A DNA stretch of 64,000 nucleotides from Alginatibacterium sediminis (GTDB lineage: Bacteria > Pseudomonadota > Gammaproteobacteria > Enterobacterales > Celerinatantimonadaceae), in assembly GCF_003610775.1 (NCBI RefSeq), contig NZ_RAQO01000006.1, positions 248,001 to 312,000 of the forward strand. Reading direction: 5' to 3'. Position numbers and translations under genes: made by a program. How positions within the stretch are numbered: the stretch's first letter is position 1; the number at the start of each line of letters is the position of its first letter. The notes under the pieces were generated by a model. That model saw only the letters and a program-made list of their open reading frames with translations, was not told where the DNA came from and ran no database searches. Positions 45,502 through 52,293 of this stretch are shown here, piece by piece.

Positions 45502-46441
45502 ATCAATGCTTAATATGCTCGCCTTTTTAGTTTTTTCTTTGCAGTTTTTGTTGGCGTTTAATTTAACTGACGGCAGCTATTTACAGTCGCCTAGTTATCT
45601 TTTTTTGTTAGTTGCAGCGTTGATTTCGGCAATTCGCTTAATGACTGAAATGACCGCTTATGTCGATGCTAAACCGAATGCGGGTTCAGGATTAAAAGCG
45701 GTTGTTCCCAGCATTTTCGCGATGATGCTGGTCATGCTGTGGCAAAGTCTGGTGCTTGGTTTTGCTGTCTCCCCCGTATTGTTACCCTCGATAAAATCGA
45801 TAGTCATCAGCTTTGTAAATAATCTGCCCCTACTTTGGGCTGACTTTCAGCAAACTTATTTGAAAGCGGTACTCGCTGGTTATGTTTTAGGGTGTAGTTC
45901 AGGTTTCATCGTGGCGCAATTAGCGTCTAAGAGCTTATTTTTACGCAATGGTTTACTGCCACTAGGTAATTTTATGTCTGCGATTCCGATTGTTGGGATC
46001 GCCCCGATTATGGTGATGTGGTTTGGTTTTGATTGGCAATCCAAGGCCGCTGTTATTGTGGTTATGACTTTCTTCCCGATGTTTATTAATACCTTAGCTG
46101 GGCTTCAGTCAGTTGACCACTTGCACCAAGACTTACTGCATACCTATGGGGCTAGTTCGAATCAACGCTTCGTCAAATGTCAGTTCTTTTATGCGCTGCC
46201 GTTTGTGTTTAATGCACTCAAGCTCAACTCAACGTTGGCTCTGATCGGCGCAATTGTGGCTGAGTTCTTCGGTACGCCAATCGTTGGTATGGGATTTAGA
46301 ATTTCAACTGAGGTAGGTCGGATGAATATGGATATGGTGTGGGCCACGATTCTTGTGGCGGCACTTGCTGGTTCACTGAGCTATGGATTGCTGGCTTTGT
46401 TAGAAAAGCGATTGTTATTTTGGCATCCATCTGTTCGCTAG
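45494..46441 (+). CDS. ABC transporter permease (pyrimidine uptake), second copy
   Basis: A 315-residue SsuC/ThiX-type permease, diverged from the first copy. Core: FMSAIPIVGIAPIMVMWFGFDWQSKAAVIVVMTFFPMFINTLAGLQSVD and HTYGASSNQRFVKCQFFYALPFVF. Several starts are possible; the ATG at 45494 is best spaced from AGAGG and overlaps the preceding stop by 8 bases. Together with the first copy it should form a heterodimeric channel. Confidence 0.85.
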   Translation: MRKSMLNMLAFLVFSLQFLLAFNLTDGSYLQSPSYLFLLVAALISAIRLMTEMTAYVDAKPNAGSGLKAVVPSIFAMMLVMLWQSLVLGFAVSPVLLPSIKSIVISFVNNLPLLWADFQQTYLKAVLAGYVLGCSSGFIVAQLASKSLFLRNGLLPLGNFMSAIPIVGIAPIMVMWFGFDWQSKAAVIVVMTFFPMFINTLAGLQSVDHLHQDLLHTYGASSNQRFVKCQFFYALPFVFNALKLNSTLALIGAIVAEFFGTPIVGMGFRISTEVGRMNMDMVWATILVAALAGSLSYGLLALLEKRLLFWHPSVR

Positions 46442-46494
46442 TTTTTACATCAACAGTACGTTTATTTTGCACATGGAAAATCAAGAGGGAACTT

Positions 46495-47499
46495 ATGATG
46501 AATAAAACGTTTAAAACCTGGGCAATAGCCGCGTGTGTTGCGAGTAGCAGCTTTTATGCATCGGCATCGCAGCCACTAACTTTGCAACTTAAGTGGGTCA
46601 CTCAAGCGCAGTTCGCTGGGTATTATGTTGCTTTAGATAAGGGGTACTATGAAGAAGCAGGGATTGATTTAACCATTAAACCAGGTGGTCCTGATATTGC
46701 GCCGGCGCAAGTGTTAGCCGGTGGAGGGGCTGATGTCATTGTCGATTGGCTTCCATCAGCCTTGGCAATTCGTGAAAAAGGTTTACCCATGGTCAATATT
46801 GCGCAAATCTATGCGAAATCGGGCTTAATGCTGACTTGCTTGAAATCAAGTGGCATAAAAACACCTCAGGACTTTGCCGGGCATACCTTAGGCGTGTGGT
46901 TTTCAGGTAATGAGTATCCATTCCTAAGTTGGATGTCTAAACTTGGTTACGATACGACCGGTGGTGATGGTGTAACCGTGCTTAAGCAAGGCTTTAACGT
47001 CGACCCGCTGTTCCAAGGGCAGGCGGATTGTATTTCAACGATGACTTACAACGAATATGGCCAAGTGCTTGATGGTGGTATGAGTGATGATGAGTTGGTC
47101 TTGTTTAAGTATGAAGACGAAGGGGTTGCGACCTTGGAAGATGGCTTATACGTGCTTGAAGATGCGTTGGCAGATCCTGCTAAAGTTGAGCTTTATGCTA
47201 AGTTCTTAAAAGCTTCTATCAAAGGTTGGGAGTGGGCTGCTGAAAATCCACAAGCAGCGGGTGAACTCATCTTAGAATATGATGATACAGGTGCTCAAAC
47301 TGAGGCTCATCAGGTTCGTATGATGAGTGAAATAGCAAAACTACTCGGTGGTAGCCCTGAAGGAATAGGTTATTTGCAACCCGAAGCCTTTGAGCGCACC
47401 GTTAGTGTACTGCTTGATAGCGAAGGAACTCCAGTGATTACCCAAAAACCTGAAGGTGCTTATTCGCATTTAGTATTCGATAAAATGAACGCACTTTAA
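46495..47499 (+). CDS. ABC transporter substrate-binding protein (NMT1/THI5-like)
   Basis: A 334-residue periplasmic protein with a Sec signal peptide (first 25 residues, SFYASAS). The mature part begins LTLQLKWVTQAQFAGYYVALDKGYYEEAGIDLTIKPGG, the NMT1/THI5-like pattern of thiamine-precursor (hydroxymethylpyrimidine) and pyrimidine-binding proteins; QFAGYYVA and CISTMTYNEY are also typical. In this operon uracil, thymine or another pyrimidine is the expected ligand. Start ATG at 46495 (ATGATG) is preceded by GAGGGA. It ends the operon and is followed by a strong terminator. Confidence 0.9.
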   Translation: MMNKTFKTWAIAACVASSSFYASASQPLTLQLKWVTQAQFAGYYVALDKGYYEEAGIDLTIKPGGPDIAPAQVLAGGGADVIVDWLPSALAIREKGLPMVNIAQIYAKSGLMLTCLKSSGIKTPQDFAGHTLGVWFSGNEYPFLSWMSKLGYDTTGGDGVTVLKQGFNVDPLFQGQADCISTMTYNEYGQVLDGGMSDDELVLFKYEDEGVATLEDGLYVLEDALADPAKVELYAKFLKASIKGWEWAAENPQAAGELILEYDDTGAQTEAHQVRMMSEIAKLLGGSPEGIGYLQPEAFERTVSVLLDSEGTPVITQKPEGAYSHLVFDKMNAL

Positions 47500-47554
47500 G
47501 TATCAATGTAGTCATAAAGTAGCTTAATCTTTACCTTAATATGCTTTAAAACAG

Positions 47555-47585
47555 AGAACCCCGGCTTTAGTCGGGGTTCTTTGTT
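47555..47585 (+). terminator. Intrinsic terminator of the pyrimidine importer operon
   Basis: 9-bp perfect stem (AGAACCCCG / CGGGGTTCT), 8-base loop, then TTGTTTG, 56 bases behind the binding protein gene. Confidence 0.88.
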
Positions 47586-47639
47586 TGCGATACCCGATTG
47601 AGAAAATATAGGTTTAACTTATAAAGCTTGCATTTGAAC

Positions 47640-47657
47640 GGCGCTGCTAGCGCCTTT
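47640..47657 (+). terminator. Second hairpin, possible backup terminator
   Basis: GGCGCT-gct-AGCGCC is a perfect 6-bp stem with a 3-base loop, followed by TTT. It may stop residual read-through before the feo promoter. Confidence 0.45.
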
Positions 47658-47863
47658 ATCTATGTTGTTATTAATCCGCCTTTCCCTGTTTACATCGTTT
47701 AAGCCTGATGTTTGGGCATCGCATAGCTATAGTTATTTGCTCAACCCGCATTCCCAAGTTACGCCAGTCAAGGCTTGCAAATAGATGCTCTTGTGATGCG
47801 AGTCCTTATCAAAATGGACTGGAATAGCTTGATGCTGCCAAGCAATAGAAGTACAGCTAATGA

Positions 47864-47877
47864 TTGATCCATATCAA
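47864..47877. promoter_or_regulatory. FNR box upstream of feoA
   Basis: TTGAT-CCAT-ATCAA is an exact match to the FNR consensus TTGATnnnnATCAA. It is about 190 bases upstream of feoA and suggests induction without oxygen, when ferrous iron is present. Confidence 0.8.
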
Positions 47878-47964
47878 TAAAAGGTCACTGATTTGGTTTT
47901 CTACGAGATATAAAGCCTCAGATCATTGTTCTTAAGATAAATATAAACTAAGTTGCAAATATAA

Positions 47965-47981
47965 ATGAAAATCAATGTCAT
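47965..47981. promoter_or_regulatory. Fur box upstream of feoA
   Basis: ATGAAAATCAATGTCAT fits the ATGATAAT-n-ATTATCAT Fur consensus in most positions, 78 bases before feoA and downstream of the FNR box, a place where Fur-Fe would block transcription. Confidence 0.65.
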
Positions 47982-48058
47982 TTAGCTTTGCTTCAGTTTC
48001 TGATCTTCGCACTGTAGGCACAGTGACTTTTAAATGTTTGACACTTTGAGAGGGCAAT

Positions 48059-48364
48059 ATGAGCCAATCAATTCTAAACCTGCTACCCAGCAAGTTGATG
48101 CAATTATTCCAAGCCTGCGATGTTGAAACCAACATTGAAGGTGGCGATAAGTCCTTATTCGAGGCGCAATTAAATAGGGCTTATACCATAAAAGCCGTTG
48201 AGTCTACGGATAAGGAGATTGTTGATTTCCTATTCACGCTAGGTTGTTACAAAGGTGAAAGTGTTAGCGTTATTTCCGTTTTATCAGACACTTATGTCAT
48301 TGCCGTCAAAGATGCTCGCTACAGCATTGACGCCGACTTATCGAAAGCCATTTTGCTGTTTTAG
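48059..48364 (+). CDS. feoA: Ferrous iron transport protein A
   Basis: A 101-residue FeoA with the SH3-like core: LNRAYTIKAVESTDKEIVDFLFTLGCYKGESVSVISVLSDTYVIAVKDARYSIDADLSKAILL. About 25 residues longer at the N-terminus than minimal FeoA proteins. It is a cytoplasmic partner of FeoB. GAGGGC lies in front of the ATG, and an FNR and a Fur box lie in the promoter region. Confidence 0.9.
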   Translation: MSQSILNLLPSKLMQLFQACDVETNIEGGDKSLFEAQLNRAYTIKAVESTDKEIVDFLFTLGCYKGESVSVISVLSDTYVIAVKDARYSIDADLSKAILLF

Positions 48365-48415
48365 TGTGCAGGCATTATCGAACTAATTTAAAACTTTATC
48401 AGGGAGGAGATAACC

Positions 48416-50419
48416 TTGAAAATTGCATTAGCTGGGAACCCAAATAGCGGTAAAACAACGCTTTTCAACGCGATTACAGGAAAAATTGAGCGCGTTGGTA
48501 ATTGGGCTGGCGTCACCATCAGTAAGAAGGAAGGGCCAATAAAGCCCGCGATAAGTAAATCAGACTCACAAATCATTGCTGTCGATTTACCTGGCGCTTA
48601 TTCGATGTCGCCGTTCACTTCAGAAGAAACGATAACCCGTAACTACGTCAAATCAGCGCAAGCCGATGTGATTATCAACGTTGTAGATTCTACCAATTTA
48701 AGTCGAAGCTTGTTTTTTACCACTCAGCTTCTACAGCTTGGTATACCGCTTGTTGTTGCCTTAAACAAAACTGATATCAGTAACAAACGGAAAACAGAAA
48801 TTGACCTAAATCAGCTCAGTGAGGTTCTCGGGTGTCCAGTTGTAGAGACGACCGCCACTAGCGGCAACTTTAATGGCTTGGAGGCATTAATTGCAACCGC
48901 AATTGAGCTTGATGGTCATCAACAATCCGCGCCTTTTAGCGATGTTGGTATTGACCTCAAAAATCCAGAATCAGTTCGTTCATTTGATACGAAACGCTTT
49001 GATTTTGTAAAAGCGCTTGTGTCTAGAACAGTAACGCGACCGATCGAAAGTAACATTCAAACATTTCAAGACAAAGCTGATCGAATTTTAGCTCACAAAT
49101 GGCTAGGGCTACCCATATTTGCAGTGATTATGTGGGCAGTTTTCTCTATTTCGCAAACCCACGTGGGTCCAGTACTGGCTGACGTATTCGTCGGGTGGAT
49201 TGATAGCTTATACGCTTTGGTTGAAACACTAATGGGCGATGAAGTCTCGCCTTTGCTCAGTGCATTACTATTGGATGGGATCATTGGCGGCGTAGGTGCT
49301 GTCATTGGTTTTTTACCGCTGATTATGGTGCTATTTTTCTTGCTAGCATTACTCGAAGACAGTGGGTATATGGCCCGCGTTGCGGTGATCATGGATCGCT
49401 TTTTCAAAAAAGTTGGGCTTTCAGGTAAATCAATCATCCCAATGGTAATAGGCACTGGTTGTGCGATTCCGGGGATCATGGCAACACGAACGATTCAGAA
49501 TCAACGCCAGCGCCGCACAACGGCGATGTTGACGCCATTTATCCCTTGTGGTGCGAAGTTACCTGTTATTGCATTGTTTGCTGGCGTCTTTTTTGAAAAC
49601 GCTGCTTGGGTTGGAACCAGCATGTATTTTGCCGGAATCGCTCTGATAATTTTTGGCGCGCTAATGGTTGTAAGAATTACCGGCGAGAAAGGCTCGCGCT
49701 CATTTTTTATTCTCGAGTTGCCTGAATACCGCATCCCTAGTGTGAAACGTGCTGTCGTATCAACACTTTCGCGTGCTAAAGCATTTGTTATAAAAGCAGC
49801 AACTATTATTTTGGTGTGTAACGCTGTTGTTCAGATTATGCAAACCTTTAACTGGCAATTTGAGGTTGTCGCTGAGGGAGCTGCTGATACTAGTATTCTG
49901 GCTGGGATTGCAACGCCATTCGCGTTTATATTGATCCCGCTTGGCTTTGGGGTATGGCAATTAGCCGCTGCGGCTATTACCGGCTTTATCGCAAAAGAAA
50001 ATGTTGTTGGTACTTTGGCTGTCGTTTATGGGATCACTAACTTTATTGATACAGAAGAATTAGCCTTGGTATCCGGAGGAGCAGACGTTGCTTCAATCAT
50101 GGGACTATCTTCTGTTGCTGCTTTATCCTATCTCGTTTTCAATCTTTTCACACCGCCATGTTTTGCCGCAATAGGCGCGATGAACGCAGAGCTTGAGAAC
50201 AAAAAGTGGTTATGGGGAGGCGTAGCATTTCAGTTTGGTGTTGGTTACGTCGTCGCGTTTATGACCTATCAAATCGGAACGCTTTTGGTTACTGGCTTAC
50301 TTGGCCAAGGGTTTATATATGGCCTGATAGCATCGCTCATTTTAGTTGGGATCCTTGTTTACTTCGTTAGAAAAGGTGGCGAAGACGAAGAGCAAAAACT
50401 TGAACTAAGTGCCGCGTAG
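48416..50419 (+). CDS. feoB: Ferrous iron transporter B
   Basis: A 667-residue Fe2+ transporter. N-terminal G domain: G1 GNPNSGKTT, G3 DLPGAYS, G4 NKTD; then a GDI-like spacer and the membrane part with two Gate motifs containing conserved cysteines (GTGCAIPGIMATRTI and FIPCGAKLPVIALFAG) and a C-terminal FTPPCFAAIG. It starts at TTG at 48416, supported by a very strong AGGGAGGAGA ribosome site; without it the G1 loop would be lost. It follows feoA by 51 bases. It is shorter than the roughly 770 residues of E. coli FeoB. Confidence 0.95.
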   Translation: MKIALAGNPNSGKTTLFNAITGKIERVGNWAGVTISKKEGPIKPAISKSDSQIIAVDLPGAYSMSPFTSEETITRNYVKSAQADVIINVVDSTNLSRSLFFTTQLLQLGIPLVVALNKTDISNKRKTEIDLNQLSEVLGCPVVETTATSGNFNGLEALIATAIELDGHQQSAPFSDVGIDLKNPESVRSFDTKRFDFVKALVSRTVTRPIESNIQTFQDKADRILAHKWLGLPIFAVIMWAVFSISQTHVGPVLADVFVGWIDSLYALVETLMGDEVSPLLSALLLDGIIGGVGAVIGFLPLIMVLFFLLALLEDSGYMARVAVIMDRFFKKVGLSGKSIIPMVIGTGCAIPGIMATRTIQNQRQRRTTAMLTPFIPCGAKLPVIALFAGVFFENAAWVGTSMYFAGIALIIFGALMVVRITGEKGSRSFFILELPEYRIPSVKRAVVSTLSRAKAFVIKAATIILVCNAVVQIMQTFNWQFEVVAEGAADTSILAGIATPFAFILIPLGFGVWQLAAAAITGFIAKENVVGTLAVVYGITNFIDTEELALVSGGADVASIMGLSSVAALSYLVFNLFTPPCFAAIGAMNAELENKKWLWGGVAFQFGVGYVVAFMTYQIGTLLVTGLLGQGFIYGLIASLILVGILVYFVRKGGEDEEQKLELSAA

Positions 50420-50428
50420 GAGAAAGCT

Positions 50429-50620
50429 ATGACAAATATAGTAGTAGCGTTCACTATCCTAGTTATTCTCTCACTATCGGTGATGCGGATTTTAAGTGAC
50501 AAACGCAAAGGTAAAAGCTGTACCGGTTGCGCAGAAGGTGGTTCGTGTTCAACAAAACCAATACAAGATACGGGTAAACATTCGATTGATAAGCGCATAA
50601 AGATCAAACAACTTACCTAA
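50429..50620 (+). CDS. FeoB-associated cysteine-rich membrane protein
   Basis: A 63-residue protein 9 bases behind feoB with a clear AGGAGA ribosome site. One membrane span (residues 3-21) is followed by a short cytoplasmic tail with CTGCAEGGSC, the pattern of the small Cys-rich membrane proteins found next to FeoB in many bacteria. It stands where enteric bacteria carry feoC. It might bind Fe2+ or sense redox state; the role is not known. Confidence 0.85.
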   Translation: MTNIVVAFTILVILSLSVMRILSDKRKGKSCTGCAEGGSCSTKPIQDTGKHSIDKRIKIKQLT

Positions 50621-50630
50621 ATACTGCCAG

Positions 50631-50665
50631 TCACAGCCCATGCTTTAGCAAACGATGGGCTGTGA
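50631..50665 (+). terminator. Hairpin at the end of the feo operon
   Basis: TCACAGCCCAT pairs perfectly with ATGGGCTGTGA over 11 bp, with a 13-base loop. No T-tract follows, so it may be a weak terminator or an RNA-protecting structure. Confidence 0.6.
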
Positions 50666-50711
50666 TAAGTTGCCTCGATTGGCAACAACCAAAAGGATTG
50701 ATGTCATCACA

Positions 50712-51179
50712 ATGGAACACGAGTATTTTGTACTTGCAAGAGCGCTACATGTTGTTGCAGTTGTATTATGGATAGGTGGCGTTGCCTTTGTCACTACCGT
50801 TCTAATACCCGCCATTCGAAGCTCTCAAAGTGCTCAAAACCGGATACTTATTTTTGAACAGCTAGAAGGAAAATTTAGCTTTCAAGCCAAGCTAACAACC
50901 CAACTTACTGCAGCCACTGGTTTCTATATGCTGTATGTCATGAATGGGTGGTCAACCATGTCATGGTGGCTTGTGTTGATGATCGTAATATGGGCAATTT
51001 TCACGCTAGTACTGTTTGTTCTAGAGCCGCTATTTTTACATCGATGGTTTCATCAACAAGCGAACCAAAATAACGAAAGGGCATTTAAATTTTTGCAAAT
51101 AATGCATACCGTTTTGCTATCGATTAGCCTCGTTGCTGTATTTTGTGGGGTTGCTGGGGTACACGGGCTGTTTTACTAA
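50712..51179 (+). CDS. CopD-like four-helix membrane protein
   Basis: A 155-residue integral membrane protein with four predicted spans: LARALHVVAVVLWIGGVAFVTTVL, AKLTTQLTAATGFYMLYVM, WWLVLMIVIWAIFTLVLFVLEPLF, and FLQIMHTVLLSISLVAVFCGVAGVHG. Histidines in spans 1 and 4 (ALHVV, IMHTV) could ligate heme or a metal, as in CopD/DUF2269-type proteins. Placement behind feo suggests, but does not prove, a metal-related role. I start at the ATG at 50712; an earlier in-frame ATG lies in the hairpin. Confidence 0.7.
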   Translation: MEHEYFVLARALHVVAVVLWIGGVAFVTTVLIPAIRSSQSAQNRILIFEQLEGKFSFQAKLTTQLTAATGFYMLYVMNGWSTMSWWLVLMIVIWAIFTLVLFVLEPLFLHRWFHQQANQNNERAFKFLQIMHTVLLSISLVAVFCGVAGVHGLFY

Positions 51180-51341
51180 CGTTTTAAAGGCTCAATAATT
51201 GGCTAGCAATGCCAAGATTTACCCATACAGAGCCTGTTGTTTAGGTGACTTATTATTTCATTCCAAAACCATTTCCAATCACTGCCAGTCTAGATGTTCC
51301 CATGGTCGACATTTATTTTATATTTTCGAAAAAGAGGGGCG

Positions 51342-51369
51342 TCATTACATTGGACATTCAATGTAATGA
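51342..51369. repeat. Perfect 11-bp inverted repeat
   Basis: TCATTACATTG (51342-51352) and CAATGTAATGA (51359-51369) are exact reverse complements around a 6-base spacer. No T-tract follows on the plus strand, which speaks for a protein-binding site or RNA structure instead of a terminator. Confidence 0.7.
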
Positions 51370-51533
51370 ACGCATGGCCTGTTGTATTGCCCACGTTGTT
51401 AGTCTGTTCACAAACCGATGTATTAATGAGTCTAAGAAATTAGCTTACATTTTTGGCTGCTAATTTTTAGGCCTTTAAAAGGCAACAGTATCGTGTGAAT
51501 CAGCATTAATCGTTGCAATACCAACTTTGTTGA

Positions 51534-51550
51534 ATGATAATGATTTTCAT
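51534..51550. promoter_or_regulatory. Fur box before the TPR gene
   Basis: ATGATAATGATTTTCAT matches ATGATAAT-n-ATTATCAT in all but one arm position. It ends 23 bases before the start codon of the TPR protein, so strong iron repression is expected. Confidence 0.8.
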
Positions 51551-51573
51551 TCGTGATGGTAAGGGGAGAGAAC

Positions 51574-51999
51574 ATGAATACGTGGAAAGAGGTCATGGGA
51601 ATCGGGAATCATTTTTTAAATCAGCAAAATTGGGCCGAGGCTGAGCGACATTTTGAGGAAGCCATCTATATGCTAGAAGAAATTCTTTCCAAAAATCCAA
51701 GATGTGTGGCGTCTATTCAAGGTTGGATCGGTGCGCATCATAACTTGGCAGAAATGTTTCAAAATGTTGGAAAGTTGGAAGACGCGCAGCGTTGTTTACT
51801 GATACCGCACCAATCGATGTTGCACGTATATAACCATAACAAAGATCCCGACTTGCAGTTAATAGCGCTAAGCGCAATTAAAATCACCTTAACGCCGCTA
51901 TTGAAGTTCGCCTCGCTTTATCCACCATGTGAATCATGTTTAGAGCAACTGGAGTTACAAGCACAACTAGCTTATCGAGATGAACCGACTTACCACTGA
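51574..51999 (+). CDS. Orphan TPR-like small protein, probably Fur-regulated
   Basis: A 141-residue soluble protein with two TPR-like helical hairpins (NHFLNQQNWAEAERHFEEAIYML, then IGAHHNLAEMFQNVGKLEDAQRCLLIPHQSML), and a C-terminal helical part with a CESC pair (positions about 123-126). There is no signal peptide. The ATG has AGGGGAG in front. It stands alone, with a Fur box directly upstream, so it is probably made under iron starvation. I do not know a function; TPR proteins generally mediate protein contacts. Confidence 0.75.
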   Translation: MNTWKEVMGIGNHFLNQQNWAEAERHFEEAIYMLEEILSKNPRCVASIQGWIGAHHNLAEMFQNVGKLEDAQRCLLIPHQSMLHVYNHNKDPDLQLIALSAIKITLTPLLKFASLYPPCESCLEQLELQAQLAYRDEPTYH

Positions 52000-52293
52000 T
52001 CTCCTCATGTACAGAAGGTGGGGTTTATTCTCTAGGGTTTTAATGAGCCTTAGTATCTTAATTTCGATGGTTTCCCCAGTCCCAGTCAGTTGATAGTGAA
52101 TGTCGTTAAAGTGGTTTATCGATTGCTAAAAGTAGGGCCATTGCTTGTATTGTCGCAGCTTACTAGGACACATCATGAAGCGCCACTATCTATTGGCTAC
52201 TATGGTGTATGGGTCTATGCGACTGCATGGTTTGAGTGTGGCACGACTAACAGTTTTAATCCGCTAGCCATGCCAATGCCAGATTACATGAAA

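Larger units (their letters stand above)
47500..48058. other. Intergenic region with terminators and feo control sites
   Basis: 559 bases without a supported gene. It holds the terminator of the pyrimidine importer (47555-47585), a second GC hairpin (47640-47657), an FNR box (47864-47877), a possible -10 element TATAAA (47909-47914) and a Fur box (47965-47981). The part from about 47660 to 47860 shows nothing I recognise. Confidence 0.7.
51180..51573. other. Gene-free region with a perfect inverted repeat and Fur box
   Basis: 394 bases with no convincing gene. Features are an 11-bp perfect inverted repeat (51342-51369) and a near-consensus Fur box (51534-51550) right before the TPR gene. A 72-codon frame through the middle has no ribosome site. 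Confidence 0.65.

Noticed and set aside
47932-48135. 67-codon frame on the minus strand before feoA
   Set aside because: It overlaps the Fur box and the start of feoA and has no ribosome site or similarity.
51245-51463. 72-codon open frame on the plus strand in the gap before the TPR gene
   Set aside because: No ribosome site, no recognisable family, and it is crossed by a perfect inverted repeat; more likely non-coding.
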